DNA of 64,000 bases, taken from NCBI GenBank assembly GCA_015698045.1, contig BLAL01000087.1, positions 868,001 to 932,000 of the forward strand. The letters run 5' to 3'. The DNA comes from Rhizophagus clarus (Eukaryota > Glomeromycota > Glomeromycetes > Glomerales > Glomeraceae). The position numbers and the translations under genes were made by a program. A model generated the notes under the pieces. That model saw only the letters and a program-made list of their open reading frames with translations. It was not told the DNA's origin and did not search any database. Each line of letters starts with the position of its first letter. Position 1 is the first letter of the stretch. Below are positions 24,961 through 36,944 of this stretch, piece by piece.

Positions 24961-25851
24961 GAATTAATTAAATTAATTTATATACAATTTAAACGTTCAA
25001 TTGAAGTTAAACATACAATTTTATTTTTTATTATTAACAGTTAATATATTGTTATTTTACGTGAACTTAATATTATATGTTAATATAGCTGTAATTGTAC
25101 TCATTATCATTAAAGAATTTTATTTTACCAATTTAATACCGTAATTTTATTTTAACGTTTTTGTAATTTATTGAAATTAAATAATTGTTAATGATTTTGC
25201 AGTATGATTTTTCCTTTAACAAAAAGAAAATAAGTAAGAATATAATTAACATGTAAAATAACAAGGAAGTTTTTTAACAGGCTAATGATATGTATTTGAT
25301 ATTAATGAAAAAAATGTGTAATTTAACTGCAATACACGTCAAATTTTAAATAGAGGAGAGAATTGCAGTGCGGTAACAATACCTAACATCGGCGTCGAGT
25401 GTCGGTTTAGCGCATCAGGGGAATCAAATCACGAATCATTGCAAATTAGGCACTAAATATGAAAAAAGGACAGTGTGACCATTTCACCGCCATTGTGCTT
25501 ACAAACAAGTAATGGGTAAAATATTCTTAGAGCATACCTTAAATTTGTTGAGAGCGACTACATAATTGTGCAATAATACTGTAGCTTACTATTTCTACAT
25601 TTAAGAGGATGCTAATAAGGTTGACTTATTTATTATTCTTATTATTATTAAAATGCTTTTGATGGATGGATCTAGATGCATCAGATTTTTTTGGTTTACA
25701 ATTACGTTATAAAGATATACATACAGTATATGTATTAGTTCTGTCATTAGAGGTTTATCATGTGATCTGTTTGATACCCTTAATTGTGTAACAAATAATA
25801 TTGTCATATAAAATTTTTTTTTTCTATGTATACCCATTTACACTTGTAAAC
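24961..25851. other. AT-rich stretch upstream of the BTB-TLDc gene
   Basis: No gene. A less AT-rich patch at 25365-25450 has no recognisable content. Immediately upstream of the start codon at 25852 there is an A-run/T-run (about 25810-25823). Confidence 0.5.
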
Positions 25852-27321
25852 ATGTCTTTTGATTTCTCACAAGAACTTTCTATCGATTATGAAAAATTAC
25901 TTGAAACTGACAAAGAATATGATATTATTATTCATGTTGGAGAAGAACAAAATGTAGAAGAATTTCATGCTCTCTCAAATATTTTACGTGTTAGATCACA
26001 ATATTTTCGTACCGTACTATCTAACGAGAAAAAAAATGGAAAATATATTATTGATATACCCGATATTTCCCCTCAACTTTTTAAAATTATTTTAAGGTAT
26101 AAGTTTATTTTATTATTTTTAATTGGGGATCCGAATTATTTTGTTAATTATTAATTATTGTTGTTATTTAGATTTATTTATTGTGGAAAGATTGATTTTA
26201 AAGAATTTGAAGGATCTGATCTTATAAAGCTTTTAATAGCGGTGGATCAGATTGAAATCCAACCATTAATTCAATGTATTCAGAAATATTTGATTGAGCA
26301 TAAAGGGGAGTTTTTACAAAAGAATCTTATAAACATTCTCGAAACAGTTTATCAACACGATAATTTTACAAATTTATGGAATTTTTGTCTCGAGATAATT
26401 TGTAAAGAACCTGAAATATTATTTAATTCCGATAGATTTAACAATTTAAAATCGTCTTTATTAGAATTACTTTTAAAACGGGATGATTTATTATTGGATG
26501 AAATTGTTATATGGGATAACTTGATCAAGTGGAATTTTGCTCAACATCCTTCTATTCAGCGAGACGTCAAGAAATGGAATAAAGAAGAAATTGAAATTAT
26601 GGAGAGAACTCTTAATAAGTTCATTCCTTTAATTAGATTTTACCATATATCTTCAGAGGACTTTCTTGACAAAGTATATCCTTATAAAGTATTATTACCT
26701 GAAGATTTGATTAATAACATACTTGCGTTTCACATGAAGAAACAAAATATGGATACACAACCACCTAGAAAACCAAAACCTGCTTATGATTCAATTATAA
26801 TTGAACCCCAACATTTTGCTACTTTATCTAGTTGGATTGATAAGAAAGAAAATTCTTATTATAATGTAAAAAACAATCCTTACGATTTCAATTTACTTTA
26901 TCGTGCTAGTAGGGATGGTGATACGCTTGCAGCATTTCATTCTAAGTGTGATTATAAGGGAGCTACTATAGTTATAGCGAAAATCACAAATTCAGAGCAA
27001 ATAGTTGGAGGGTATAATCCACTTTTTTGGGATTCAAGTAGTACATATAAGTCTACTAAAGATAGTTTTATATTCTCATTTACAAATAAAGATGACTTTC
27101 AAAGCGCAAAAGTAGGTTATAGTAATGGTGTAAATTCTATAGGAGGATTTCCACCCAATGGACTAATATTTGGTGGTGGTGGAGGTTGTCATTTAGCTTT
27201 ATATGTTAATGGTTGGTATAGCAACGCGAATGCAAATAATAAAGGCTATCCTAAAATTGATATACCAGAACATTTTAGCGTAGATGATTTTGAGGTTTTT
27301 CAAGTTATTAAAAAACAATAA
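25852..27321 (+). CDS. BTB-BACK-TLDc domain protein, 464 aa, complete
   Basis: Exons 25852-26096 and 26172-27321, with a 75-bp GT-AG intron in phase 2 that splits the arginine codon of ILR-FIYCGK. The start is the ATG of MSFDFSQEL; it matches the start of the paralogues, and the upstream frame is low-complexity. Rough domain positions are BTB/POZ 5-115, BACK 125-235 and TLDc 290-462, with YDIIIHVGE, FHALSNILRVRS, FIYCGK, LLYRASRDG, CDYKGAT, GGYNPLFW and the C-terminal FEVFQVI. The paralogues in this window have the same architecture. It is probably cytosolic, since no signal or membrane segment is present. BTB suggests dimerisation or cullin-3 adaptor function and TLDc suggests oxidative-stress or V-ATPase links; both are family inference. 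Confidence 0.93.
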
Positions 27322-28231
27322 TGTTAATGTATGTACATATACGTAAAAGAACGTTAAGAAAATGTATTAAGAACGTAAAATTTTGTATTATAAAATTTAT
27401 TACATGAAAATAAAGAAAAAAAAAAGATATACGTAAATATTTATCCTTATAATGTTTGGAATATTCATTGATTTCTTTCTATACAAGTAAATATACTTGT
27501 TAAATTCAGACGACTATAAACACCATAAACATGACTATTCTGATTATTATGAAAATAAAGTTGGAACAAATTATTGTTAGATCATTGATTTCTGCGAATT
27601 CTTAGTTATTTACTGATGACAGATGATGGAGCTCATTTTTACACATAGACTTCTGTATATAATGTCAACAATGATGTAAAAATTAAAATTATTTTAAATA
27701 TCATTTCCTTTATCAATTTCTCGCTCGATTATTGATGATTCGTTTTTTTTTGGATCTTGGGAGTAAATTCTAGTGTATTATCGCTATTTGATTCATTTTC
27801 TGATCGGGAACCATTTTTTATTTAAATCAACAAAAATTTTCCTTTTCCCACTTTTACGCTCTACCATTTTCTATTATCAATTTTATTTTTCGTCTTATTT
27901 TAATCATACTAATAATCTGTAACTTCTAAAAAAATCATTAATTTAGGTTGGGAATTGATTTTCAGATTTTTCATATCTTCTTTATTATATAATAAATAAA
28001 TATGATACAAAGATCTCAAGATCAGCTCGAAAAAAAAAGATTAAATTACTTAAGATTACGCGGCTACTAATATCTATTGATACATCCATTATTATTATTA
28101 TCTTAAAATTAAATTTTGCATTCTTTTAAAAAAAATAAAAAATAATAGTATAATAACGTTAATTTCCAGCAAAAAAAAAAGAAAGAAAAAATTATTATCG
28201 TAAAATTATTTCCATCACTTACAACACTTCT
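27322..28231. other. Intergenic stretch between convergent genes
   Basis: Contains A/T runs (27413-27424, 28165-28185) and no gene. It separates the 3' ends of the BTB-TLDc gene and the TRAPPC2L gene. Confidence 0.55.
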
Positions 28232-29037
28232 TTATGGGCTATCATCATAATCGCCATCAGAAGGCGTTGCTCCAATAGCATCAATAGCTGCAACAAATCT
28301 TTTACTGACGATTGATTTTTTACCATCTAAATTATAAAATGGGTTACAGACTTGATTGATATATGCATTATGAATTCTTTTAAATAACTGTAACGGTAAT
28401 TAAAAATTTTTTAAAAGTTAATTCATTACATAAAATAATAATAACAGAAAAATTAATAAATTAATAAACATACATTTTTCATTTCTGTATTCCGAATTGC
28501 ATTAGTAACAGAAAGAACCACCACGAACTTCACTCTAGTGTTCGTCATGTATCCATATCTAAATAAAAAAAAATAAGCATTATCTTGCAAATAAATTTTT
28601 TTTTTTTTTAAAAAAAAAAGAAAAATAATCTTATTTACTTATGACTTACACATCTAAATCCTCCATTGCATATAATAATCCAAGATAAGTATCTGCTGCC
28701 TCAGGTCCGGCAGTTCCAACTGAAAATACGTACGAAACACCATGAATTAGAACATATTTTAAAATAAATATTTCATCTCCCCCCCAAAAAGATTTGTTCT
28801 TAAATTCAAACCTCTTTCTTCGATAACATCACAAGATGTATGAGCAATATAATGATATTTTAAATCAGGATGAGATGCACTAAAATTTTTAATATATAAT
28901 GGATTATTCTTATTTAAACAAAGAGAATTAGAAAAAAATTTAACGATAAAATTTGGACGGATAATTGAAACATTTTAATTTTATTCATTTACCTGTTTGC
29001 CGATTATAGCGATACTTTGTATTTTTATATTACTCAT
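28232..29037 (-). CDS. TRAPPC2L: TRAPP complex subunit 2-like protein (TRAPPC2L/Tca17), 150 aa
   Basis: Five exons on the minus strand: 29037-28993, 28908-28812, 28719-28650, 28558-28474, 28387-28232. The introns (84-92 bp) are GT-AG with matching phases, giving 151 codons including the stop. The protein begins MSNIKIQSIAIIGKQNNPLY, then shows HTSCDVIEER, TYLGLLYAMEDLDVYGYMTN, VKFVVV, IRNTEMKN, FKRIHNAYINQVCNPFY. These are hallmark segments of the sedlin-like fold of TRAPPC2L, and the length matches human (about 140 aa) and yeast Tca17 (about 150 aa). It is part of the TRAPP tether and guanine-nucleotide-exchange complex at Golgi and endosomal membranes. Intron 1 ends in AAG rather than the usual YAG. 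The 5' part of this gene was duplicated together with its neighbour; see 31667-31911. Confidence 0.92.
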
Positions 29038-29869
29038 TTCGATTAAACAGCAAGTGGCAAAATAAAAACTGAAACAGAAAATTATATTGTTTTATATAGT
29101 TTTACGCATGCAGCAGGCACAGCTCAATATTTATCATGTGACTAATTTAATTTTTTCGACGATCTTTTTTAAACAAGCGCGTATTTCTTCTGGGTCAACT
29201 ACCGGATAAAAATTAAGACAAGAATCCAATAAGTCACATATTTAATTATGCTTATTAACTGCCAAATCTGCCGGCGGGATTTTAATTATTTTATATTATT
29301 TTATGAACATGAACGATCAGTGACTTTCAAAATCAAAAAAAAATGTAATTGTGTTTAGGATATTACTATAGATTTTGATTGTTACGACAACTACAATAAT
29401 TTCTTTTTCTCAATAGTTCAGTAAATTGTGAATTTTAAATGGACTTTATTGATGAAAGACAGCATCGATACAGTGGGTTTCAAATTTAAAATTTTTAAGT
29501 TTTGACGTAATTTAAATCCGTATATTTTATAAATGAATTTATTTTTATAACTTAGTAACTCATAAAATAAAAATATAAATAAAGTGTATGTAATTTTTTT
29601 TTTCTGGAATCAAAATGTATTAAAGAAAACTATTATTCTAAACATTACACTTTAATATTTGGTGTTAATAATATAAAATTACATAGTGTTGACAATAACA
29701 TATTCAAAATTCCGCATACCAATATGCCTTATTTATATGAACTGAAATTGTGTTTGAATTTTATTTCGTTCATTTCATTTATTTTACTTAAGTTTAATTT
29801 ACAAAGTATAAATACCTTCTTTTTAATATATAATGTATGAACAACACTTTACTAACACGTTTAATCTGA
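29038..29869. other. Intergenic part of duplication unit 1
   Basis: No gene. Matched, with indels, by 31912-32580 in unit 2. Confidence 0.6.
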
Positions 29870-31367
29870 TTATTTTTTATTAACTTGGAATACTTCAAAA
29901 TCCGCTATATTAATGTTATACTGATTTGGAATAACTGAATTTGTATAAGAATGTGGATTACTGTAACTACCATTATTATTATAACTAATATGTAAATCAT
30001 GACCGCCACCAAATGTTGGTCCATAATTTTGATGGCAATATATAGCATGTACATGAGAAATACTTGGTTGACCTACTTTTGCAGTTTGTAAGTTATTTCT
30101 ATTTGTAAATGAGAATATGAAACTATCATAAGTAGACTTAGAACTATTACTTTGATCCCAAAAGAGTGGATTATATCCTCCAATAATTTGTTCCGAATTT
30201 TGAATTTTTGCTACAACTATAGTAGCCCCTTTATTATCACATTTAGAATGAAATGCTACAGCCGTGTTACCATCTCTGCTAGCACGATAAAGTAAATCGA
30301 AATTATAAGGAATATTCCTTACATTATAATAAGAATCATTTTTCTTTTCAATCCAACCGGAAAAAATAGCAAAATGTTGACGCTCAATTATAACAGAATC
30401 GCAAGTGAATTTTGGTTTTCTAGGGGATTGCATATTTACATTTAACTGCTTGTTTGGAGCCATATTAAATATAAGCATGTTGTTAATCAAATCTTTTGGT
30501 ATTATTTTTTTAAAAGGATAAACTTTAAGAATAAAATCTTCGGATGAAATGTGATTAAATCTTATTAATGGAACAAATCTATGAATAGTTCTCTCCATAG
30601 TTGTGACTGTTTCTTTATTCCATTGTGTAGGATCCTCTGAAATATTAGTATGTTGAGCCAAACACCATTTAACTAAATTATCCCATACAATAATTTCATC
30701 CAATAACAAATCATCTCGTTTTAAAAGCAATTCTAATAAAGGCGCCTTTAAACCGATAAATTTATCGGATTTAAATATTATGTCTGGTTCCATACAAATC
30801 TTTTCAAGACAAACATTCCATAATTCTGTAAAAGTTTCATGTTGATATACTGATTCAAGAATTTCTATAGGACTTTGTTGTAAAAATTTATCTTGATGTT
30901 TAATCAAGTATTCTTGAATATAATGGATTAAGGTTGGAATGTTAATTTCATCCGTTGCTATCAAAAGTTTAATAATATCCGGTCCTTGTAATTTCGTTAA
31001 ATCAACTTTTCCACAATAAATAAATCTGAGCGTTAAAAACGAGAAAAAAAAAATCATTATATAATCAATGCAGTATTTATCTCAATTTATGATATTTATT
31101 AAGTAAGCATTACCGTAAAATAATTTTAAAGGAATTATGAGAAATATTAGGTTTCTTAAAAATATATTTTCCATTCTTTTTCTCAGCCCATTTGTTAGAG
31201 AATGCTGTACGAAAATATTGTGACCTTGTACGTAAAATGTTTGAATGTGCGTATATTTCTTTTACATTTTCATTTTCACCAGCATAAATAATAACATCAT
31301 AATCATCGTCATTTATAAGTAACTTTTCTAAATCATTAATGACCTCCTGAGGACTTTCGAAAGTCAT
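29870..31367 (-). CDS. BTB-BACK-TLDc domain protein, 469 aa, tandem copy 1
   Basis: Exons 31367-31114 and 31025-29870, with an 88-bp GT-AG intron in phase 2 at the conserved ILR-FIYCGK position. The start is MTFESPQEVINDLEKLL. It shows the BTB (YDVIIYAGENENVKEIYAHS), BACK (ITIMERTIHRF-type stretch) and TLDc (LLYRASRDGN, GGYNPLFW, DSFIFSFT, FEVFQV) blocks in order. It is roughly nine-tenths identical by eye to the neighbour at 32581-34087, from which it arose by tandem duplication. Both copies are intact and both keep the intron, so both may be expressed. Upstream of the ATG, on the coding strand, is a T-rich then A-rich stretch. Function is as for the family; nothing specific can be said. Confidence 0.93.
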
Positions 31368-31666
31368 CTTTTTTAAAGAAAAAAGAAAAAGGTAAATGAA
31401 ATAATGAAATCCTAAATTTGAATCAATCGGTTTAAAGTTTAACCGTCTGCCCGGAAATGTATGTTCACATGATACAATGATACAATGCGATAATTATTAT
31501 AGTTATTTGAGCCCATTATTATTCAATCATGAATTTCATGATAAAATATTTTATGACCCTTAAAACTTCCAATAAAGGTATCCACAAAGATCCTTGTAGA
31601 TTTTTTTTTTTTTTAAAAAAAAAAAAAGAAAGAAATTCAAGCAAATGACGCAACAATTGAATTTCT

Positions 31667-31911
31667 TAAATTCAAACCTCTTTCTTCGATAACATCACAA
31701 GATGTATGAGCAATATAATGATACTTTAAATCAGTATGAGATGCACTAAAATATTAATATATAATGTATTATTCATATTAAACAAAGAAAATTTAGGAAA
31801 AAAAATTCAACGATAAAATTTGGACGGATTACGAATAATTGAAACATTTTAATTTTATTCATTTGCCTGTTTACCGATTATAGCGATACTTTGTATTTTT
31901 GTATTACTCGT
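31667..31911 (-). pseudogene. Broken duplicate of TRAPPC2L exons 1-2
   Basis: It matches exons 1 and 2 and intron 1 of the TRAPPC2L gene at 28232-29037. The start codon is changed (ATG to ACG, at 31911-31909), the exon 1 donor is GC instead of GT, exon 2 carries a small deletion, and exons 3-5 are absent because the duplication breakpoint lies in intron 2. It cannot make the protein. It is the passenger that marks the extent of the tandem duplication. Confidence 0.88.
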
Positions 31912-32580
31912 TTTGATTAAACGGCAAGCGTTAAAAGAAAACTGAAATAAAATTAATTTTACGCATTTTAACGCATGCAACAACATCACATGAACACAGC
32001 ACAATATTTATCATGTGACTAATTTAATTTTTCGACGATCTATTTTAAAACATGCGCGTATTTCTTCTGGGTCAATTACGGATAAAAATTAAGACAAGAA
32101 TCCAATAAGGCACATATTTTTTGATTATAATTATTCTTTTTCCCAGCCATAGTTCAGTAAATATTGCATTTTAAATGGGTTTTATTTGATAAAAGACAGC
32201 ATCGATACAGTAGGTTTCAAATTTTAAGTTTTGACGTAATTTGAATCCGTATATTTTATAAATAAATTTATTTTTATAACTAACTCATTAACATTAAAAT
32301 AAAAAAAATAAAAAATAAATAAAAATAAAGTATATATAATTTTTTTTTTTGGAATCACTAAAGGAATGGGAATATAAATTTTCATTTTGCATTTCAAATA
32401 ATATAATAATGATGGCTAAAATAACAATAACGTATTCAACATTCCGCATACCAATGTATAAAATTGTGTATGAATTTTATTTCGTTCCATTTTATTTTAT
32501 TTTATTTACTTAATTTACAAAGCATTAAATACTTTCATATATAATGTATAAGCAACACTTTACTAACACGTTTAATCTGA
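31912..32580. other. Intergenic part of duplication unit 2
   Basis: No gene. Same anchors as 29038-29869 but with deletions. Confidence 0.6.
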
Positions 32581-34087
32581 TTATCTTTTAATAACTTGAA
32601 ATACTTCAAAATCCACTCTATTAATGTTAAACTGATTTGGAATAATAGAATTTGTATAAGAATGTGAATTACTGTAACAACCATTATTAATATAACTAAT
32701 ATATAAATCATGACCACCACCAAATGTTGGTCCATAATCTTGATGGCAATATATAGCGTACACGTGAGAGCTTACAATACCTACTTTTGCAGTTTGAAAG
32801 TTATTTCTATTTGTAAATGAGAATATGAAACTATCATAAGTAGACTTATAACCACTATTTTGATCCCAAGAGAGTGGATTGTATCCTCCAACAATTTGCT
32901 CCGAATTTTGAATTTTTGCTACAACTATAGTAGCTCCTTTATTATCACATTTAGAATGAAATGCTACAGCTGTATTACCATCTCTGCTAGCACGATAAAG
33001 TAAATTGAAATTATAAGGAATATTCCTTACATTATAATGAGAATCATTTTTCATTTCAATCCAACTGGAAAAAATAGCAAAATGTTGATGCTCAATTATA
33101 ACAGAATCGCAAATGAATTTCGGTTTTCTAGGAGACTGCATATTTACATTTAACTGCTTGTTTGGAGCCATATTAAATATAAGCATGTTGTTAATCAAAT
33201 CTTTTGGTATTATTTCTTTAAAAGGATAAACTTTAAGAATAAAATCTTCGGATGAAATGTGATTAAATCTTATTAATGGAACAAATCTATGAATAGTTCT
33301 CTCCATAATTGTGATTGTTTCTTTATTCCATTGTGTAGGATCTCGTGAAATATTAGTATGTTGAGCCAAACACCATTTAATTAAATTATCCCATACAATA
33401 ATTTCATCCAATGACAAATTGTCTCGTTTTAAAAGCAATTCTAATAAAGGCGCTTTTAAACAGATAAATTTATCGGATTTAAATAGTATGTCTGGTTCCA
33501 CACAAACATTTTCAAGACAAAAATTCCATAATTCCGTAAAAGTTTCATGCTGATATACATATTCAAGAATTTCTATAGGACTTTGTTGTAAAAATTTATC
33601 TTGATGTTTAATCAAGTATTCTTGAATATAATGGATTAAGGTTGGAATGTTAATTTCATCTGTTGCTATCAAAAGTTTAATAATATCCAGTCCTTGTAAT
33701 TTCGTTAAATCAACTTTTCCACAATAAATAAGTCTGAACATTAAAAACAAGAAAAAAAAATCATTATACAATCAATACAGTATTTACAGTATCTCAATTT
33801 TATAGATGTTATAATATATTTACTGAGAATTACCGTAAAATAATTTTAAAGAAATTGTGAGAAATATTAGGTTTCTTGAAAATATATTTCCCATTCTTTT
33901 TCTTGACCCATTCGTTAGAGAATGCTATACAAAAATATTGTGACCTCATACGTAAAATGTTTGAATGTGCGTATATTTCTTCTACATTTTCATTTTCACC
34001 AGCATAAATAATAACATCATAATCATCGTCATTCATAAGTAACTTTTCTATATCATTAACGACCTCCTGAGGACTTTCAAAAGTCAT
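32581..34087 (-). CDS. BTB-BACK-TLDc domain protein, 468 aa, tandem copy 2
   Basis: Exons 34087-33834 and 33733-32581, with a 100-bp GT-AG intron in phase 2; here the codon after the junction gives ILR-LIYCGK. The start is MTFESPQEVVNDIEKLL. A longer open frame upstream of this ATG (to 34225) is rejected because the sister copy starts at the same methionine. It has the same BTB, BACK and TLDc blocks as copy 1, ending VDFEVFQVIKR. Differences from copy 1 are scattered substitutions plus a two-residue shortening in TLDc (KVGIVSSHVY in place of KVGQPSISHVH), with no disabling change. Confidence 0.93.
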
Positions 34088-36944
34088 CTTTTTTAAAGAA
34101 AAAAGAAAAGGTAAATGAAATAATGAAATCCTAAATTTGGCGTTAATAAGGATTATAGAGTTATTTATTACAACTATGTGAGTACTGAGTACACAGGTTG
34201 TAGCTTTTTTGTTAAAAAAATACAAAAAATTACTAACTTTTTTTTCATTAAAATGAGGATATAATACACGTACTCACAGCACATGACTTATTGTGCCATT
34301 TTTCATTTATAGGGGGGTCGTTAAACGGGGTAGAATTGGCTGGAATTATATTACAAATGTGACAAATAATGTATGTGATAAATATGTATTTACTAACCGA
34401 AAACTTCTAAGTCCCCGGAATACTTAGTAATAATGAAGAATGGAGGATGCGACACTGTGTGACAACTATTTACTATGATCACGTGATTCTACCCGCGTTA
34501 ACAGTCCCCCATTTATAATAATCCGCAGCAACACGTAAACTGTGAGAATTTCCTTTTTTAGTACTTCCGCAGTAAGTGAGTACGAACTGACAAACATGTA
34601 CTCACACGTAGTCATACTCACTACTCACTCGCCTACCGTAGTCAATTACCGTAGTCGTAATATATAAGTAAAAGTGCGATTTTTTTTAAAATAAAAAAAA
34701 AAAAATTTATGCAAATGACGTAACAATTGAATTTAATAGACAACCATGTTCGTGTGATTTTCTATTAGTTGCAATTATTTCATCACAATTAATTATATTT
34801 TGATTTTATAACAACGATAGGAACGCTTACAATAGTTAATTAACAACTTATACTATTAAAAATATTCTATACTATAAAGTTAAGAAATTTCACCCTCTCC
34901 AAGACGGCAAAAAGAAATGCAACCGTCTTATCCAACGCAGTGATTACGGTATAATAAATAATTACATATGAGATCGTAAAAACTAAAAAGTTCAAATGAA
35001 AAAATTGACTCACAGCTCACTTGTTCTTTATGTAGCTGCAGTCTGGCCTGCCCATCAAGAAATACTCAAAAACTAAAATTATAACCGATAATCCCCAAAT
35101 AGAGAAAAGTTCAAAACGTGGACTAAGATCCGTTTATCTTCTATCCAACTCTTTAACCAGTAATTTAATTTCGAGGACGGCTTTCACATGCTTTCTTGGT
35201 CAAATGATTTTCCTTATGGAATTTCAAACAATATAATTTTTAGTACAAAAATTTATTTTAAAAAAAAAGAAAAAAAACAATTTGTACATCAGCAAGTCAC
35301 TGGAAAAAATGTAAATGTTGTCGCTGCCAGAACGTTTTTCTTCCAATTCCTTCATTTCATCTTTCACCTATTTTTAATTTACTCAAGGTCGAAGACCGGT
35401 TGGGATTCGATAGGAAAGATTTGAATCCAGTCACGTGATGATGCATCCGGAGTAATATCATGCGTCCCAGTAAGCTAAGTGCCGTAACCACAATATAGTT
35501 CCCTAGTAGGTTTTTTTGGTTACTGCGTCGTTATATAGTATATTACACACAACGGTAACGATAATGTTAAATGTTACTTCGGTTGACAAAATACACTACA
35601 TTTGGGATTCATCACTTTCTAGACTATCAAAACACTGAATCTACATGTTTTCTTTCTTTTCTTTTCTTTTTTTTATTTGTTCTAGGCTGCTACTAATAAC
35701 TATTCTAGCTGCACCAACAAAATTCGCGATCACGTAATTTTTGCTCACATTAACCAGTGGAACGATCCGTTGACGACTTGGCAATTATTTATTTACACTG
35801 CAGGTAAAAAATGCTTAAGATAATGATATTCAACAAATAACGATCGTAGTACGTATTTTTTGTACATCTAAACTTTTTTTAATATATATACTTTGTTACA
35901 TAAATTTATTTCGAGTGAATATTAGAACAATAGTGTTCTCCGCCACCATTGTTTTTGGTCTTTTAAAATTGGATTAATTAATTTGAAAAATCTATAAAAT
36001 CTATTAAGGAAAACGCGCATCTCCGCAATGTTTTCTTTGTTGAGAAAAAAAGTTTATAACTTGGCTGGATGTCCTAAGGCAAAAAAAAAAAATTTTTTTT
36101 TTTTTTGCATGCAGAATCTCAGCCAGCCCAAGCTAACCACGTGCTAACACAAGAATATTGACGAATGAGATTCACCTTACTATAAGTAACTGAAATCCAA
36201 TTTACCATTAATAATTAAGTATTAATGCAATAAAAAACGACCAATAAATTTAATAAGACCAATTACGGGATCTGCGGTCCGGTTATAAAACCATATTGGT
36301 AATACTCATATGTCGAGCCGATACTATACCGGGTACAGTATTTCAATAATGAATAGAATATCTATTTAGAAATTTGTCATATAACCGATAACAACTATAA
36401 CAGAAAAAATTAAATAAGACGTCATCATTTAAACTTGAGATATTGTAAAACAATAACAAAAAGTAAGCTTATGGCTTTTTAATTTATACATTCATGTATG
36501 GTGAGTTTCACAATTTACTTATATGGTTATCAGTAAAGTTTAATGTTTATTGACACAACAGGAATGATTGATAAATTACTTTTATAAGAATAAAGACAAT
36601 CAAATTATATTCTTTGATTTAATTACTTTTTAAGTTATTACCAATTATGTATAATAATTTTGATGCAGTGCAGCGTTTCTCTTTGTTAACTACCCGGTTT
36701 TAAATTTATCAACGGAATGTTCTACGACTAAAAAGAATTCTTTAAAGAAACAGATGGTTACTTTAATAAATTACTTTATAGCATATGGAGGTTGATTATC
36801 ACACTTATATGACAACTGAAAAAAAAAAAATAAATATGATAATAAATGACCCTTTTTACGCAATAATTTTGATTTACTCCTGGATTTTTAAAATTATAAA
36901 TATTTTCTTTGCTCGCAATATTTACTTAAAATAATATATTCAAG
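34088..36944. other. Intergenic stretch with no recognised gene
   Basis: Contains ATCACGTGAT-type palindromes near 34478 and 35431, a GTACTCAC/GTAGTC-rich patch (34560-34650) and an A-run/T-run palindrome at 36081-36106. A 78-codon frame at 35188-35424 has no motif. Nothing else was recognised. Confidence 0.5.

Larger units (their letters stand above)
28797..34734. repeat. Tandem segmental duplication, two ~2.9-3.1-kb units
   Basis: Unit 1 is about 28797-31662 and unit 2 about 31663-34734. Each unit contains, in order, the 5' part of TRAPPC2L (from within intron 2), the intergenic region with matching anchors (for example ATTTATCATGTGACTAATTT at about 29133 and 32006), a BTB-BACK-TLDc gene, and its upstream region ending in GCAAATGACGYAACAATTGA (31641 and 34711). 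The junction lies at 31662/31663. Unit 2 lost about 130 bp of intergenic sequence present in unit 1 near 29265-29400 and has extra upstream sequence near 34140-34680. Confidence 0.85.

Noticed and set aside
34088..34225. Upstream extension of the BTB-TLDc gene start
   Set aside because: The tandem sister gene starts at the same MTFESPQEV methionine; the extra residues are low-complexity leader.
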